Shown here: positions 31,759-38,955 of the stretch, one piece after another
How positions within the stretch are numbered: the first letter of the stretch is position 1
Layout of the letters: each line of letters starts with the position of its first letter
Source: Oscillospiraceae bacterium
Lineage (GTDB): Bacteria > Bacillota > Clostridia > Oscillospirales > Oscillospiraceae
NCBI GenBank assembly: GCA_017395085.1
Contig: JAFPWF010000017.1
Coordinates: 64,001 to 128,000 of the forward strand
Direction of reading: 5' to 3'
Length of the DNA stretch: 64,000 bases
The notes under the pieces: generated by a model
What the model saw: the letters and a program-made list of their open reading frames with translations, nothing else
Databases searched by the model: none
What the model was told of the DNA's origin: nothing
Position numbers and translations under genes: made by a program

Positions 31759-33023
31759 CAGCATTTCTCATTGGTGTCGGCATCCTGCTTTGTCTGTTGC
31801 TGTCTAACTTTTTTTCCGCATCGGAGATGGCCTATTCTTCCTGCAACCGGCTGCGTCTTGAAAACGCGGCCGAAGAAGGTTCCAAACGAGCCGGAATCGC
31901 GTTGAAGATTACACAGCATTTTGATGATGCCCTCAGTGCAATTTTGATCGGAAACAATCTGGTCAATATTGCAAGTTCCTCCCTGGCCGCGGTTCTTGTC
32001 ATTCTTCTTACCGGGAATGACAGTAAGACCTGGGTTGCGACACTGATTCTGACTCTGCTGGTAATTGTCTTTGGAGAAACGATTCCAAAAATCACGGCAA
32101 AACAGAATGCTAATCGTGTAGCTGAACGGCATGCGCGCCCTGTGCGGGTTCTGATGATTATCCTGAAGCCCCTGATCCTCCTGGTTGTCGGACTGGTTCG
32201 TCTGCTGACCTTTTGGATGAAGAAAGAGGAGACAGATGATGATGAGGCCGTGGAGGAACTCCAGAGCCTGATCGAAACAGCTGAAGATGAGTCGGTGCTG
32301 GATGAAGAGCGTTCGGAACTGGTGCAGGCTGCGATTGACTTCTCGGAAATCTCTGCTTATGAAGTCATGACTGCCCGTGTGGACGTGGAAGCCATTGATA
32401 TTGACGATGATTGGGATGAGGTCCTTTCCCTCGTCGAGGAATCATCCTTCTCCAGAATCCCTGTCTATGAAGACAGTATCGACCACATCATCGGGGTCCT
32501 GTATCTGAATCACTTTCTCAAGGCGGTTGCTGATGGAAAACGTGAAATCCGGTCCCTGCTGATGGAACCATGCTACGTCTATAAGACCATGAAGCTGCCC
32601 GATGTGCTGACGCAGTTGAGAAGGGCAAAGCAGCATCTTGCTGTCGTGTGCGACGAATACGGCGGAACTCTCGGCGTGCTTTCGATGGAAGATGTAATTG
32701 AACAGATTGTCGGTGATATCTGGGATGAAACGGATCCCGTGGAGGACGAGATCGTTCAGCGTTCGGTGGATGAACTGGAACTGGACGGCGACCTTCCGAT
32801 TCCGGAGTTTCTGGAACTGATGGAACTGCCGGAAGAAGAATTTGACGCGGAAAGCGATACGCTTGGCGGATGGGTGATCGAATCCTTTGGCGGACATTTC
32901 CCTCAGCCGGGGGAAACCTTTGAATATGAAAACCTCAGGCTCACCGTTCTTTCTATGGACGGGAGAAGAGTTGACCGTGTTCTGGTTAAACGTACTCCTT
33001 TAAAGGATGAGGCAGACAAATAA
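31755..33023 (+). CDS. DUF21/CBS-pair protein (CorC/HlyC/CNNM family), copy 2
   Basis: A 422-aa paralogue of the preceding gene with the same order: DUF21 helices ('FFSASEMAYSSCNRLRL'), CBS pair ('EVMTARVDVEAI', 'VVCDEYGGTLGVLSMEDV') and CorC/HlyC domain. The two differ at many positions, so duplication is not recent. The 4-nt overlap with copy 1 and the strong terminator after it show a two-gene operon. The linker region is Asp/Glu-rich. Confidence 0.92.
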   Translation: MTAFLIGVGILLCLLLSNFFSASEMAYSSCNRLRLENAAEEGSKRAGIALKITQHFDDALSAILIGNNLVNIASSSLAAVLVILLTGNDSKTWVATLILTLLVIVFGETIPKITAKQNANRVAERHARPVRVLMIILKPLILLVVGLVRLLTFWMKKEETDDDEAVEELQSLIETAEDESVLDEERSELVQAAIDFSEISAYEVMTARVDVEAIDIDDDWDEVLSLVEESSFSRIPVYEDSIDHIIGVLYLNHFLKAVADGKREIRSLLMEPCYVYKTMKLPDVLTQLRRAKQHLAVVCDEYGGTLGVLSMEDVIEQIVGDIWDETDPVEDEIVQRSVDELELDGDLPIPEFLELMELPEEEFDAESDTLGGWVIESFGGHFPQPGETFEYENLRLTVLSMDGRRVDRVLVKRTPLKDEADK

Positions 33024-33044
33024 TCCGTTTTGGGTAGCAGATTT

Positions 33045-33091
33045 AAATATTTTCGCCCGTCTGCAACTTGCGCAGATGGGCGAAAATATTT
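33045..33091 (+). terminator. Terminator after DUF21/CBS operon
   Basis: A 20-bp stem with one G-U pair (33045-33064 with 33072-33091) and a 7-nt loop, its right arm ending in ATATTT. Confidence 0.8.
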
Positions 33092-33092
33092 C

Positions 33093-33121
33093 TTGCATCA
33101 GGGTAGTATTTGAGATATAAT
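33093..33121 (+). promoter_or_regulatory. Promoter of tRNA-Pro
   Basis: TTGCAT (33093-33098), 17 bp, TATAAT (33116-33121), starting about 22 nt before the tRNA. Confidence 0.8.
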
Positions 33122-33149
33122 ACACAAGCTCAGCAAGAGAATAGATTAT

Positions 33150-33225
33150 CCGGGTGTAGCGCAGCTGGTAGCGCGCTTGGTTTGGGACCAAGATGCCGGG
33201 GGTTCAAATCCCTCCACTCGGACCA
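33150..33225 (+). tRNA. tRNA-Pro (UGG)
   Basis: A 76-nt cloverleaf. The acceptor CCGGGTG pairs with CACTCGG (one G-U). The anticodon stem CTTGG/CCAAG encloses TTTGGGA with anticodon TGG. The T-arm has GGTTCAAATC, and CCA is encoded. It has its own promoter and terminator. Confidence 0.97.
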
Positions 33226-33226
33226 A

Positions 33227-33264
33227 TAAAAGAAGCCAAAACATTATTGTTTTGGCTTCTTTTA
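33227..33264 (+). terminator. Terminator after tRNA-Pro
   Basis: A 16-bp perfect stem (33227-33242 with 33249-33264) with 6-nt loop and TTCTTTTA in its 3' arm. Confidence 0.85.
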
Positions 33265-33364
33265 TGATGGAATAATTAATCGTGATTACAGATATTGAAG
33301 ACGGTATTGAATTATATACAGATCAATACAAAGATATAAACTGAACCTTTTGAATATGTTTTTT

Positions 33365-33943
33365 TTACTTGAGATAATAAACATCAGTTAGTGCACACGC
33401 GAGACTAAACCGTGTTGTACTAATATATTTATATGGTTGAATTGCAAAGCCGTCAACTTTTTTGGGTTTACTGTATTCAAAATCTTTTTTATCAAACTCT
33501 TCTAATTCATCAAGATTGAGATATCCAGCGCTCTTGAAGGATCCATTTTCGCGAATGTATAGTCTCTGCTTGCCGAGATGATCCTTGCTGGCCTGAAAAT
33601 ATGCCATGTTTAAAGTAAAGGACAGGCACCGGTCAAGTTCAATTTCGGGCTCCATGACTGGAAGTGTAATTGCAGCAGAAGTCGTATACGTGCCTTTGCC
33701 CCAACTGCACCAGATGACAGAGTCGTAACAGAGGGTGCCGGTCTTTTTCTCATCTTTATAGTATGGCTCTTCTTTGTGAATCAGTTCTCCATCTTCATCA
33801 TAAACCTCAATCACGGTTTCGCCATTTTCATCCTTATAGGTTTTGGTTTCAGTTTTTACATCTTCTGCGAAAGCTGTTGCGCCAAGGCTAAGGATTGCAG
33901 CGAACATCAGGAGAAGCGCCAGTAAGGTTCTGAATGTCTTCAT
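33365..33943 (-). CDS. Secreted protein of unknown function
   Basis: A 192-aa protein that I do not recognise. The N terminus 'MKTFRTLLALLLMF' with cleavage after 'GATAFA' is a clear signal peptide. A charged stretch 'DENGETVIEVYDEDGELIH' follows, resembling one or two copies of a short beta-hairpin (YD-like) unit. The rest has scattered aromatic residues and three Cys. GGAGG is 13 nt before the ATG, longer than ideal. It is monocistronic with a perfect promoter and more AT-rich than the neighbouring genes. Confidence 0.6.
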   Translation of the reverse strand: MKTFRTLLALLLMFAAILSLGATAFAEDVKTETKTYKDENGETVIEVYDEDGELIHKEEPYYKDEKKTGTLCYDSVIWCSWGKGTYTTSAAITLPVMEPEIELDRCLSFTLNMAYFQASKDHLGKQRLYIRENGSFKSAGYLNLDELEEFDKKDFEYSKPKKVDGFAIQPYKYISTTRFSLACALTDVYYLK

Positions 33944-34025
33944 AGTGTTATCTTTTCCTCCTTCTGTGATTGTTTGTGAATCGGATTCTGAATGCTTATG
34001 GATCAAAGAAGTGTATCTGATAGTT

Positions 34026-34054
34026 ACTATACTTTTGTATTGGATTCCTGTCAA
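34026..34054 (-). promoter_or_regulatory. Promoter of secreted protein gene
   Basis: TTGACA (34049-34054), 17 bp, TATAGT (34026-34031) on the minus strand. Confidence 0.85.
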
Positions 34055-34111
34055 GATAAACAAAAAGTAGACTGATATTTCTAAAACAAAATAAGAAGTA
34101 TGATATATAAG

Positions 34112-34139
34112 TTGACAAGCTACATGAATCAGTTATCAT
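34112..34139 (+). promoter_or_regulatory. Probable promoter of the alpha/beta hydrolase pair
   Basis: TTGACA (34112-34117) and TATCAT (34134-34139) with 16 bp between. An overlapping TATAAT (34139-34144) would give a 21-bp spacer, too long. Confidence 0.55.
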
Positions 34140-34174
34140 ATAATACATGAATTAGGTTAACATGAATTAGGTTA
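34122..34174 (+). repeat. 15-bp tandem repeat and degenerate third copy at hydrolase promoter
   Basis: ACATGAATTAGGTTA occurs twice without a gap (34145-34159, 34160-34174). A related ACATGAATCAGTTA lies at 34122-34135 inside the promoter spacer. The array spans the -10 and start point, so a direct-repeat operator is possible. Confidence 0.6.
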
Positions 34175-34204
34175 GTTTGAATAATTTGACGTATGGAGTG
34201 TGTT

Positions 34205-34954
34205 ATGACAAACTATTTACTGGACGACGGGATACGTCTGAATATCAAACTGGACATGCCGAAGAACTTTACCGGAAAGTGCCCTCTGGTCATTGTCATC
34301 CACGGGTTTACCGGGCACATGGAAGAACGGCATATTACGGCGGTATCTTCCATGCTGAACCAAATCGGCTGTGCCAGCCTGCGCGTTGACATGTACGGCC
34401 ATGGAAGCAGTGGGGGAGAGTTCAGAAACCATACGCTGTACAAATGGATCTCAAATGCAGTGACAGTCATTGATTATGCGCAATCACTGGACTTTGTCTC
34501 CGATATCTATCTTTTGGGTCACTCGCAGGGCGGGCTCACGGTGATGTTGGTAGCAGCGATCAAGAGAGATGTCATTAAGGGGATCGTTCTGATGTCGCCT
34601 GCAATTGTAATTCCGGAATGTGCCAGAAGGGGGAATGTTCTTGGATTATTATTTGACCCGGATCATGTACCGCAAGAGATTCGCTCACCGGACGGGTGGG
34701 TTCTCAGCGGCAATTATATCCGCATCGCACAGACAATTCATGTGGAAGAAGCTTTTGCCCGCTATGCGGGTCCGGTTTTGCTTGTTCACGGAGCTGCGGA
34801 TAAAACCATCCCTGTACAATGTTCAGAGAAAGCCTCGGAGCAATATCGGAATGCCGACTTCAAAATGATTCAGGGAGATACCCACTGCTATGACTTCCAC
34901 CTGGAAAGCGCGGTGGAAGCGGTCAGAACCTGGATGGAAGAAATGATCCTTTGA
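34205..34954 (+). CDS. Alpha/beta hydrolase, cinnamoyl-esterase-like
   Basis: A 249-aa serine hydrolase similar to small esterases of the feruloyl/cinnamoyl type (such as Est1E and LJ0536). Visible are the oxyanion 'HGFTGH', nucleophile 'GHSQGG', acid 'HGAADKTIP' and 'GDTHCYDF' with the catalytic His. GGAG lies 6 nt upstream of the ATG at 34205; a start at 34193 uses the same bases. Cleavage of plant hydroxycinnamate esters is plausible in a gut organism but is inference. A second hydrolase follows 17 nt later. Confidence 0.85.
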   Translation: MTNYLLDDGIRLNIKLDMPKNFTGKCPLVIVIHGFTGHMEERHITAVSSMLNQIGCASLRVDMYGHGSSGGEFRNHTLYKWISNAVTVIDYAQSLDFVSDIYLLGHSQGGLTVMLVAAIKRDVIKGIVLMSPAIVIPECARRGNVLGLLFDPDHVPQEIRSPDGWVLSGNYIRIAQTIHVEEAFARYAGPVLLVHGAADKTIPVQCSEKASEQYRNADFKMIQGDTHCYDFHLESAVEAVRTWMEEMIL

Positions 34955-34971
34955 GTCAGGAGGACAGTGTG

Positions 34972-35868
34972 ATGAAACAAATGATTTCTGATCAATTCGC
35001 TGGAAACATGTATCAATATAATGAGTATCCTGTATGGTGCGGTTCCGGAATGCTGCATCTGGACAGCATGGAGTTGAGAGATGCGTCGCCTCAAAGGAAC
35101 ATCCTCCTGATGCACGGGGTGACGTATTCTTCCCACGAATTTGACATGAACTACAAGGACTACAGCCTTGTTCGCAGACTGGCCAGGGAGGGCTACCGTG
35201 TCTGGCGGCTGGATATCATGGGCTATGGACAATCTGCAGATGTGGAAGACGGCTTTATGCCGGATTCGGATTATGCAGCGGAGAATATCGCTGCGGCGGT
35301 GGGACGGATCCTATACGAAACCGGAGAAAAACAGATTGATCTGCTCGGCTGGAGCTGGGGTACCGTAACGGCCGGACGCTTTGCCGTAAGACATCCGGAA
35401 CAGATTAACAGACTCGTACTCTATGCACCGATCCTGTGCGGCCTTGGGCAGGAAAAAATCTCAGAACCGTTTCATCATAACACCTGGGAACACGCGGCCG
35501 AAGATTTTCAGAAAACAGCAGATGGAGCATTGGATTATGAAATGATCGATCCGATTGTAGTGGAAATGTACTGCTCCGGATGCTGGCGGTACGACGGTGA
35601 ATTCAGCCCCAACGGCGGGCGCCGAGATCTCTGTGTGGATCGCTCTGTTATGCTGATTGACTTACCGCGAATCCGGGTACCGACGCTTGTGATCTGCGGA
35701 GACCGGGATCCTTATGTGAACTGTGGCCTGGTAAAGTGTTGCATGGGGAGCCTGCCGGCAGGGTCTTTCCTGAAGATCATTGAAGGCGGCTCTCATGTCG
35801 TTTTTGTGGAAAAACCGTTTTATCATGTTTTTCAGGACAGCCTTATCGCTTTCCTGAAGATGAAATGA
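34972..35868 (+). CDS. Alpha/beta hydrolase
   Basis: A 298-aa alpha/beta hydrolase with 'LMHGVTYSSHEF' at the oxyanion site, nucleophile elbow 'GWSWGT', acid 'GDRDPYV' and final 'GGSHVVF' His. It belongs to the broad esterase/haloperoxidase group and is only distantly similar to the gene before it. The ATG at 34972 has AGGAGG 8 nt upstream; the TTG at 34951 lies upstream of that site. The two hydrolases form an operon and may act on related esters. Confidence 0.85.
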   Translation: MKQMISDQFAGNMYQYNEYPVWCGSGMLHLDSMELRDASPQRNILLMHGVTYSSHEFDMNYKDYSLVRRLAREGYRVWRLDIMGYGQSADVEDGFMPDSDYAAENIAAAVGRILYETGEKQIDLLGWSWGTVTAGRFAVRHPEQINRLVLYAPILCGLGQEKISEPFHHNTWEHAAEDFQKTADGALDYEMIDPIVVEMYCSGCWRYDGEFSPNGGRRDLCVDRSVMLIDLPRIRVPTLVICGDRDPYVNCGLVKCCMGSLPAGSFLKIIEGGSHVVFVEKPFYHVFQDSLIAFLKMK

Positions 35869-35932
35869 AACAAAGTGTTGACACAATCTATACAATATGT
35901 AGTATATGGCGCCGCAGCTCTGAAAAAATATC

Positions 35933-35961
35933 TTGTATTTGAATAATGAATGCCCTATAAT
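35933..35961 (+). promoter_or_regulatory. Promoter of the 258-aa membrane protein gene
   Basis: TTGTAT (35933-35938), 17 bp, TATAAT (35956-35961). Confidence 0.75.
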
Positions 35962-36013
35962 AACACATAGTTCAGACCGCTAACGATTTTGAGAGGAAAA
36001 GGAGAGATGCTCA

Positions 36014-36790
36014 ATGGCTGAACCGAAAAAGAAAAAAATAGTTGACGCTACGACCGGGGAAGAGGTTTCTGCCGGCTCCAAGAAAAAACCTGCGATGGTG
36101 GAAGCTGCCCCTGTTGGCAATGCGACCGGCCTGCGCGTCGGGGCGATCATTCTCTGGGTCCTTGCATTTGCGTTTGAAATCATGGCGCTTCTGGTCCTTT
36201 TCGGCAAGGTTCAGTGGAACTTTATGCCGCAGCTTTATCAGCTGATTCTCTTTATCGTACTGGATCTGGCCTGCGTGATTATCGGTTCCCAGCTGTGGAA
36301 AAAAGCAAATCATATTAAGCCCGCTTCTGAAAAGAATCCGACGCTGTTCTGGCTTTGGAATAATATGGGCGTGATCGTTGCCTGCCTTGCTTTTGTTCCA
36401 CTGATTATCCTGATCCTGACCAATAAGGATGTGGATAAGAAGACCAAGACCATTGCCACGATTGCTGCTGTGATTGCACTCTTGATTGCCGGCGGTACCA
36501 GTGTGGACTATAATCCGGTTTCTCAGGAGCAGCAGCAGGCCGCGATGAAAGCTATTTCCGATGATGTGTACTGGAGTCCGTTCGGTAAGGTCTATCACAC
36601 GCATTCAGACTGCCAGGCCCTGAACCAGAGCGAGCAGTTGACCTACGGCACCGTGGAACAGGCTATTGCGGCAGGCCGTACCCGTCTTTGTTCTTTCTGC
36701 GCAAAGCGCGATGCGATTTCCGGCGTAGCTACCGATAACGTGGATGTAAGCGATTATATCCCCGAAGAAGCTGTTGAAGAAGCAGCATAA
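36014..36790 (+). CDS. Membrane protein with C-terminal Cys/His motif
   Basis: A 258-aa protein of unknown function. A Lys-rich cytoplasmic N terminus ('MAEPKKKKIVDATTGEEV') precedes four hydrophobic helices (about residues 40-62, 72-92, 112-135 and 145-163). The tail has 'YHTHSDCQAL', then 'YGTVEQAIAAGRTRLCSFC'. The pattern His...Cys-x-x-Leu...Gly...Cys-x-x-Cys resembles the small metal-binding unit seen in Ada-type and nuclease-associated domains. A zinc- or heme-binding sensor is conceivable (inference). GGAGAG precedes the ATG. It is monocistronic. Confidence 0.65.
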   Translation: MAEPKKKKIVDATTGEEVSAGSKKKPAMVEAAPVGNATGLRVGAIILWVLAFAFEIMALLVLFGKVQWNFMPQLYQLILFIVLDLACVIIGSQLWKKANHIKPASEKNPTLFWLWNNMGVIVACLAFVPLIILILTNKDVDKKTKTIATIAAVIALLIAGGTSVDYNPVSQEQQQAAMKAISDDVYWSPFGKVYHTHSDCQALNQSEQLTYGTVEQAIAAGRTRLCSFCAKRDAISGVATDNVDVSDYIPEEAVEEAA

Positions 36791-36835
36791 ACCGAACTCC
36801 CGATATTGAGCAAAAAGAATATAATAAAACATACC

Positions 36836-36873
36836 ATGAGCGTCCACTCGCATCATCGAGGATGGACGCTCAT
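36836..36873 (+). terminator. Stem-loop after the membrane protein gene
   Basis: An 11-bp perfect stem (ATGAGCGTCCA / TGGACGCTCAT) with an inner CTCG/CGAG pairing. The following TTTAATG is a weak T-tract. Confidence 0.6.
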
Positions 36874-36923
36874 TTAATGACAAACAAAAAACCGCCCATC
36901 GGCGGCGTCAGATCACAAAATGC

Positions 36924-36985
36924 AAAAAAAAAAAAGAAGTAAGCCCTGACTGCAGCATTAAACGCTCAACACAATCAGGGCTTAC
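36924..36985 (-). terminator. Strong terminator of the ncRNA
   Basis: An 11-bp perfect stem (36939-36949 with 36975-36985) with a 25-nt structured loop. On the minus strand it is followed by CTTC and an uninterrupted run of 12 T. Confidence 0.92.
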
Positions 36986-37218
36986 CTCTCTGAATTCTTA
37001 GTATCTAACATCCTGGTTACCTCACTTTCTTTAGAATCAATCTCACGCCGGACGCTCACTACACTCGGAATCCTCTCCCGTACATCTGCTTGATGCCTTA
37101 TGCATCCATCTCATAGGTGAGATCAACCTGTTTGTCGGAGTGTTTCCTTTGTACGGCTCCTGGCGTACCCGCCTTTATCCCACTTTTTCGGCGAGTGAAG
37201 AGTTACCTCCTTGTTTCT
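36924..37218 (-). ncRNA. Structured small RNA of about 295 nt, possibly raiA-like
   Basis: A complete minus-strand transcription unit with a sigma-A promoter and a strong terminator but no credible reading frame. Read 5' to 3', it begins with AAGGAGGT (37205-37212) that no start codon follows. A 7-bp helix comes next (37190-37196 with 37167-37173). Two interleaved helices form a pseudoknot: 37151-37156 pairs with 37078-37083, and 37138-37143 pairs with 37061-37066. Between them are two perfect hairpins (37118-37123/37108-37113 and 37102-37106/37092-37096). Size, pseudoknot and terminator bring to mind the raiA-motif RNA of Clostridia, but I cannot verify the consensus from memory. It could be another class or a new one. 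Confidence 0.72.
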
Positions 37219-37224
37219 GGTAAT

Positions 37225-37253
37225 ATCATACACGAAACAACACAGGATTGCAA
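37225..37253 (-). promoter_or_regulatory. Promoter of the structured RNA
   Basis: TTGCAA (37248-37253), 17 bp, TATGAT (37225-37230) on the minus strand. Transcription would start about 37218, a few bases before the AAGGAGGT element. Confidence 0.8.
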
Positions 37254-37341
37254 GACGCAAGAATGTACAAAAAATACAAATGCGGTTTGTGCAGATTATC
37301 TGAATTTGGTGATTTTATCATAAGAAGTTTGAATGAATATG

Positions 37342-37370
37342 CCCCGGTTTTCTCATGCAGAAAACCGGGG
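37342..37370 (-). terminator. Stem-loop after PAP2 gene
   Basis: A perfect 12-bp stem (CCCCGGTTTTCT / AGAAAACCGGGG) with 5-nt loop just downstream of the gene. The T-tract is poor on the minus strand. Confidence 0.6.
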
Positions 37371-37397
37371 CAGTCAAATTCCCTGGAGGGAAATGAA

Positions 37398-38216
37398 TCA
37401 GTGTTTTCCCTTATAGCCTGTATCGATGTTTTTGGCATCGCCGGATGCAGCATGGGTTGCGGCCTGATGTCGGGATGAAGCCCTTGAACCGCGGTGTGCC
37501 GGACGGTGGGCGCCTTGGACGGCGGCGGAATCGCCGGTTTTTTTGCTGCTAAGGCTTTTGAAGTCAGGCAGGCGGTCAAATCCAGCGTAAAGAAGATAGT
37601 CATAAACCTTGCCGTCACCGCTTCGTGCTTCAAGGAATCGGTAAATCAGGTTGGTGATGATTGCAGCAACAAAACCGGAAAACACGCCGATGAGAAGGGC
37701 GAACAGAACGTCTGAAGGATAGTGTGCCATCAGGTAATTCCGTGCAACCATCATCAGCAGGACCCAGATACAGCCCGGAAGAACCCAGCGCCGGCCGCGC
37801 ATCAGGCAAAGCCCGGTCACACCTGCTGCGGCTGCCGTCACGTGCCCGGAGGGGAAGGAAAAACCGTCTTCTGCAGGGGAACCGACGGCTTGCCACCATT
37901 GGCGGAAAAGGTCAGAAGCTTCAAACGGCCTTGGGCGTGCAATGACGTCCTTGAGTAGAATGTTGGTAATCAGAGCTCCGCAGCACACGGCGCCGAAGAT
38001 GCAAAGGCCGGTTCGCCTCCAGCGCGGGAAAAGCATCAGCACAATACCGAGAAGGAAAAAGAGAATTCCTTTTTCGCCAAGCAGTGTGATCAGCTTAAAC
38101 AGGGGAGTCAGCACGGCTCCGGCGGATTCAGCAAGTTTATGCAGAAAACTCAGAATTGCCATATCATATCCGGCAAAAACGGTGTTTAACCATAATGCGT
38201 CAGCAGTAAGAGACAT
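37398..38216 (-). CDS. PAP2 family membrane phosphatase
   Basis: A 272-aa type 2 phosphatidic acid phosphatase homologue with about six helices. All three motifs are present: 'KDVIARPRPF', 'FPSGHVTAA' and 'ARNYLMAHYPSDV'. It may dephosphorylate undecaprenyl pyrophosphate or lipid phosphates in the membrane. The last 45 or so residues form a hydrophilic His/Arg/Ala/Ser-rich tail not needed for the fold. GAAGGTG precedes the ATG. It is divergent from the V-ATPase operon, separated by 423 bp. Confidence 0.93.
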   Translation of the reverse strand: MSLTADALWLNTVFAGYDMAILSFLHKLAESAGAVLTPLFKLITLLGEKGILFFLLGIVLMLFPRWRRTGLCIFGAVCCGALITNILLKDVIARPRPFEASDLFRQWWQAVGSPAEDGFSFPSGHVTAAAAGVTGLCLMRGRRWVLPGCIWVLLMMVARNYLMAHYPSDVLFALLIGVFSGFVAAIITNLIYRFLEARSGDGKVYDYLLYAGFDRLPDFKSLSSKKTGDSAAVQGAHRPAHRGSRASSRHQAATHAASGDAKNIDTGYKGKH

Positions 38217-38367
38217 CTGTACACCTTCTTTCCGAGGTTGCAGTTATTATACCGTGATTTCAGGCATAGCGCAAGATAAAAATCAAAACCATATGGATTA
38301 ATGAGAAATATTAATGAATGTTATGAAAAGACTGTATGAAAAAGAACTGGAAAGTGTTGTGAAAGTA

Positions 38368-38396
38368 TTGACAATTAATTAACAAAAAATTATAAT
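38368..38396 (+). promoter_or_regulatory. Distal promoter of V-ATPase operon
   Basis: TTGACA (38368-38373), 17 bp, TATAAT (38391-38396): a perfect consensus. Confidence 0.85.
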
Positions 38397-38525
38397 AAGA
38401 TTGGTTAAAGATTTTTAAAGAATTCATACGATTATTGAATGATTTCGATATCAAAATAAGATAGATGATATAGGATTTTTGTATACATATATAGATAAAA
38501 TGTACAGTCAAAATTGCTCTGATGC

Positions 38526-38554
38526 TTGCGTTAAGAATTCATCTATTGTATAAT
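38526..38554 (+). promoter_or_regulatory. Proximal promoter of V-ATPase operon
   Basis: TTGCGT (38526-38531), 17 bp, TATAAT (38549-38554). Confidence 0.7.
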
Positions 38555-38639
38555 AAATTAGTTAAATCTTTCTCTTTCTTCCGCGTTAGGCGGATTTGCT
38601 CATTTTATTAGTGGAATCGAAGATAAAGGAGGTGTGCCG

Positions 38640-38954
38640 ATGTCGTTTGAAGCAATCAAGAACATCAATGATGCTGAAGTTCAGGCAAGAGCGCGTGTAT
38701 CAGAAGCGGAAGCTCAGGCCAAACAGATGCTGCAGGATGCCGAGGCAGCAGGAAAAGCTGCCATGGAAGCAGCCGGCAAACGGGCCGAGACCGAACTGAA
38801 AGAACTGTTCAGAAAGGCGGAAGAGCAGACTGCCGGTAAAACTGCCGCTCTGGACGGGGAGTTTGCTGCGGAAGCAGCTGCGCTGCGCAATGCGGCAGAA
38901 CAAAAACTGGAAGCTGCAGCAGCGTTGATCGTGGAAAGGATAGTGGGCGGATAA
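38640..38954 (+). CDS. ntpF: V-type ATPase subunit H/G (peripheral stalk)
   Basis: A 104-aa Ala/Glu/Lys-rich coiled coil that pairs with subunit E to form the peripheral stalk. There is no globular domain, as usual. The start at 38640 follows AAAGGAGGTG. It is the first gene of a nine-gene operon in the order H/G-I-K-E-C-F-A-B-D, the same order as ntpFIKECGABD of Enterococcus hirae. Identity rests on size, coiled coil and position. Confidence 0.8.
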   Translation: MSFEAIKNINDAEVQARARVSEAEAQAKQMLQDAEAAGKAAMEAAGKRAETELKELFRKAEEQTAGKTAALDGEFAAEAAALRNAAEQKLEAAAALIVERIVGG

Positions 38955-38955
38955 A

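Larger units (their letters stand above)
38217..38639 (+). other. AT-rich leader region of the V-ATPase operon
   Basis: A 423-bp stretch, very AT-rich from about 38300 to 38560, with two good sigma-A promoters facing the ATPase genes. The more distal one would give a leader of about 240 nt. Near the genes, CCGC-GTTA-GGCGG can form a small hairpin (38581-38593). No coding frame with a ribosome site was found. Confidence 0.65.

Noticed and set aside
33150-33225. tRNA-Pro as an integration site for a mobile element
   Set aside because: No integrase gene and no second copy of the tRNA 3' end was noticed within the window.
34145-34174. CRISPR array
   Set aside because: The two 15-bp copies are adjacent with no spacers and no cas genes are present.
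36836-36873. Part of the structured RNA
   Set aside because: It lies beyond the strong terminator of the RNA and fits as the stem-loop ending the plus-strand membrane protein gene.
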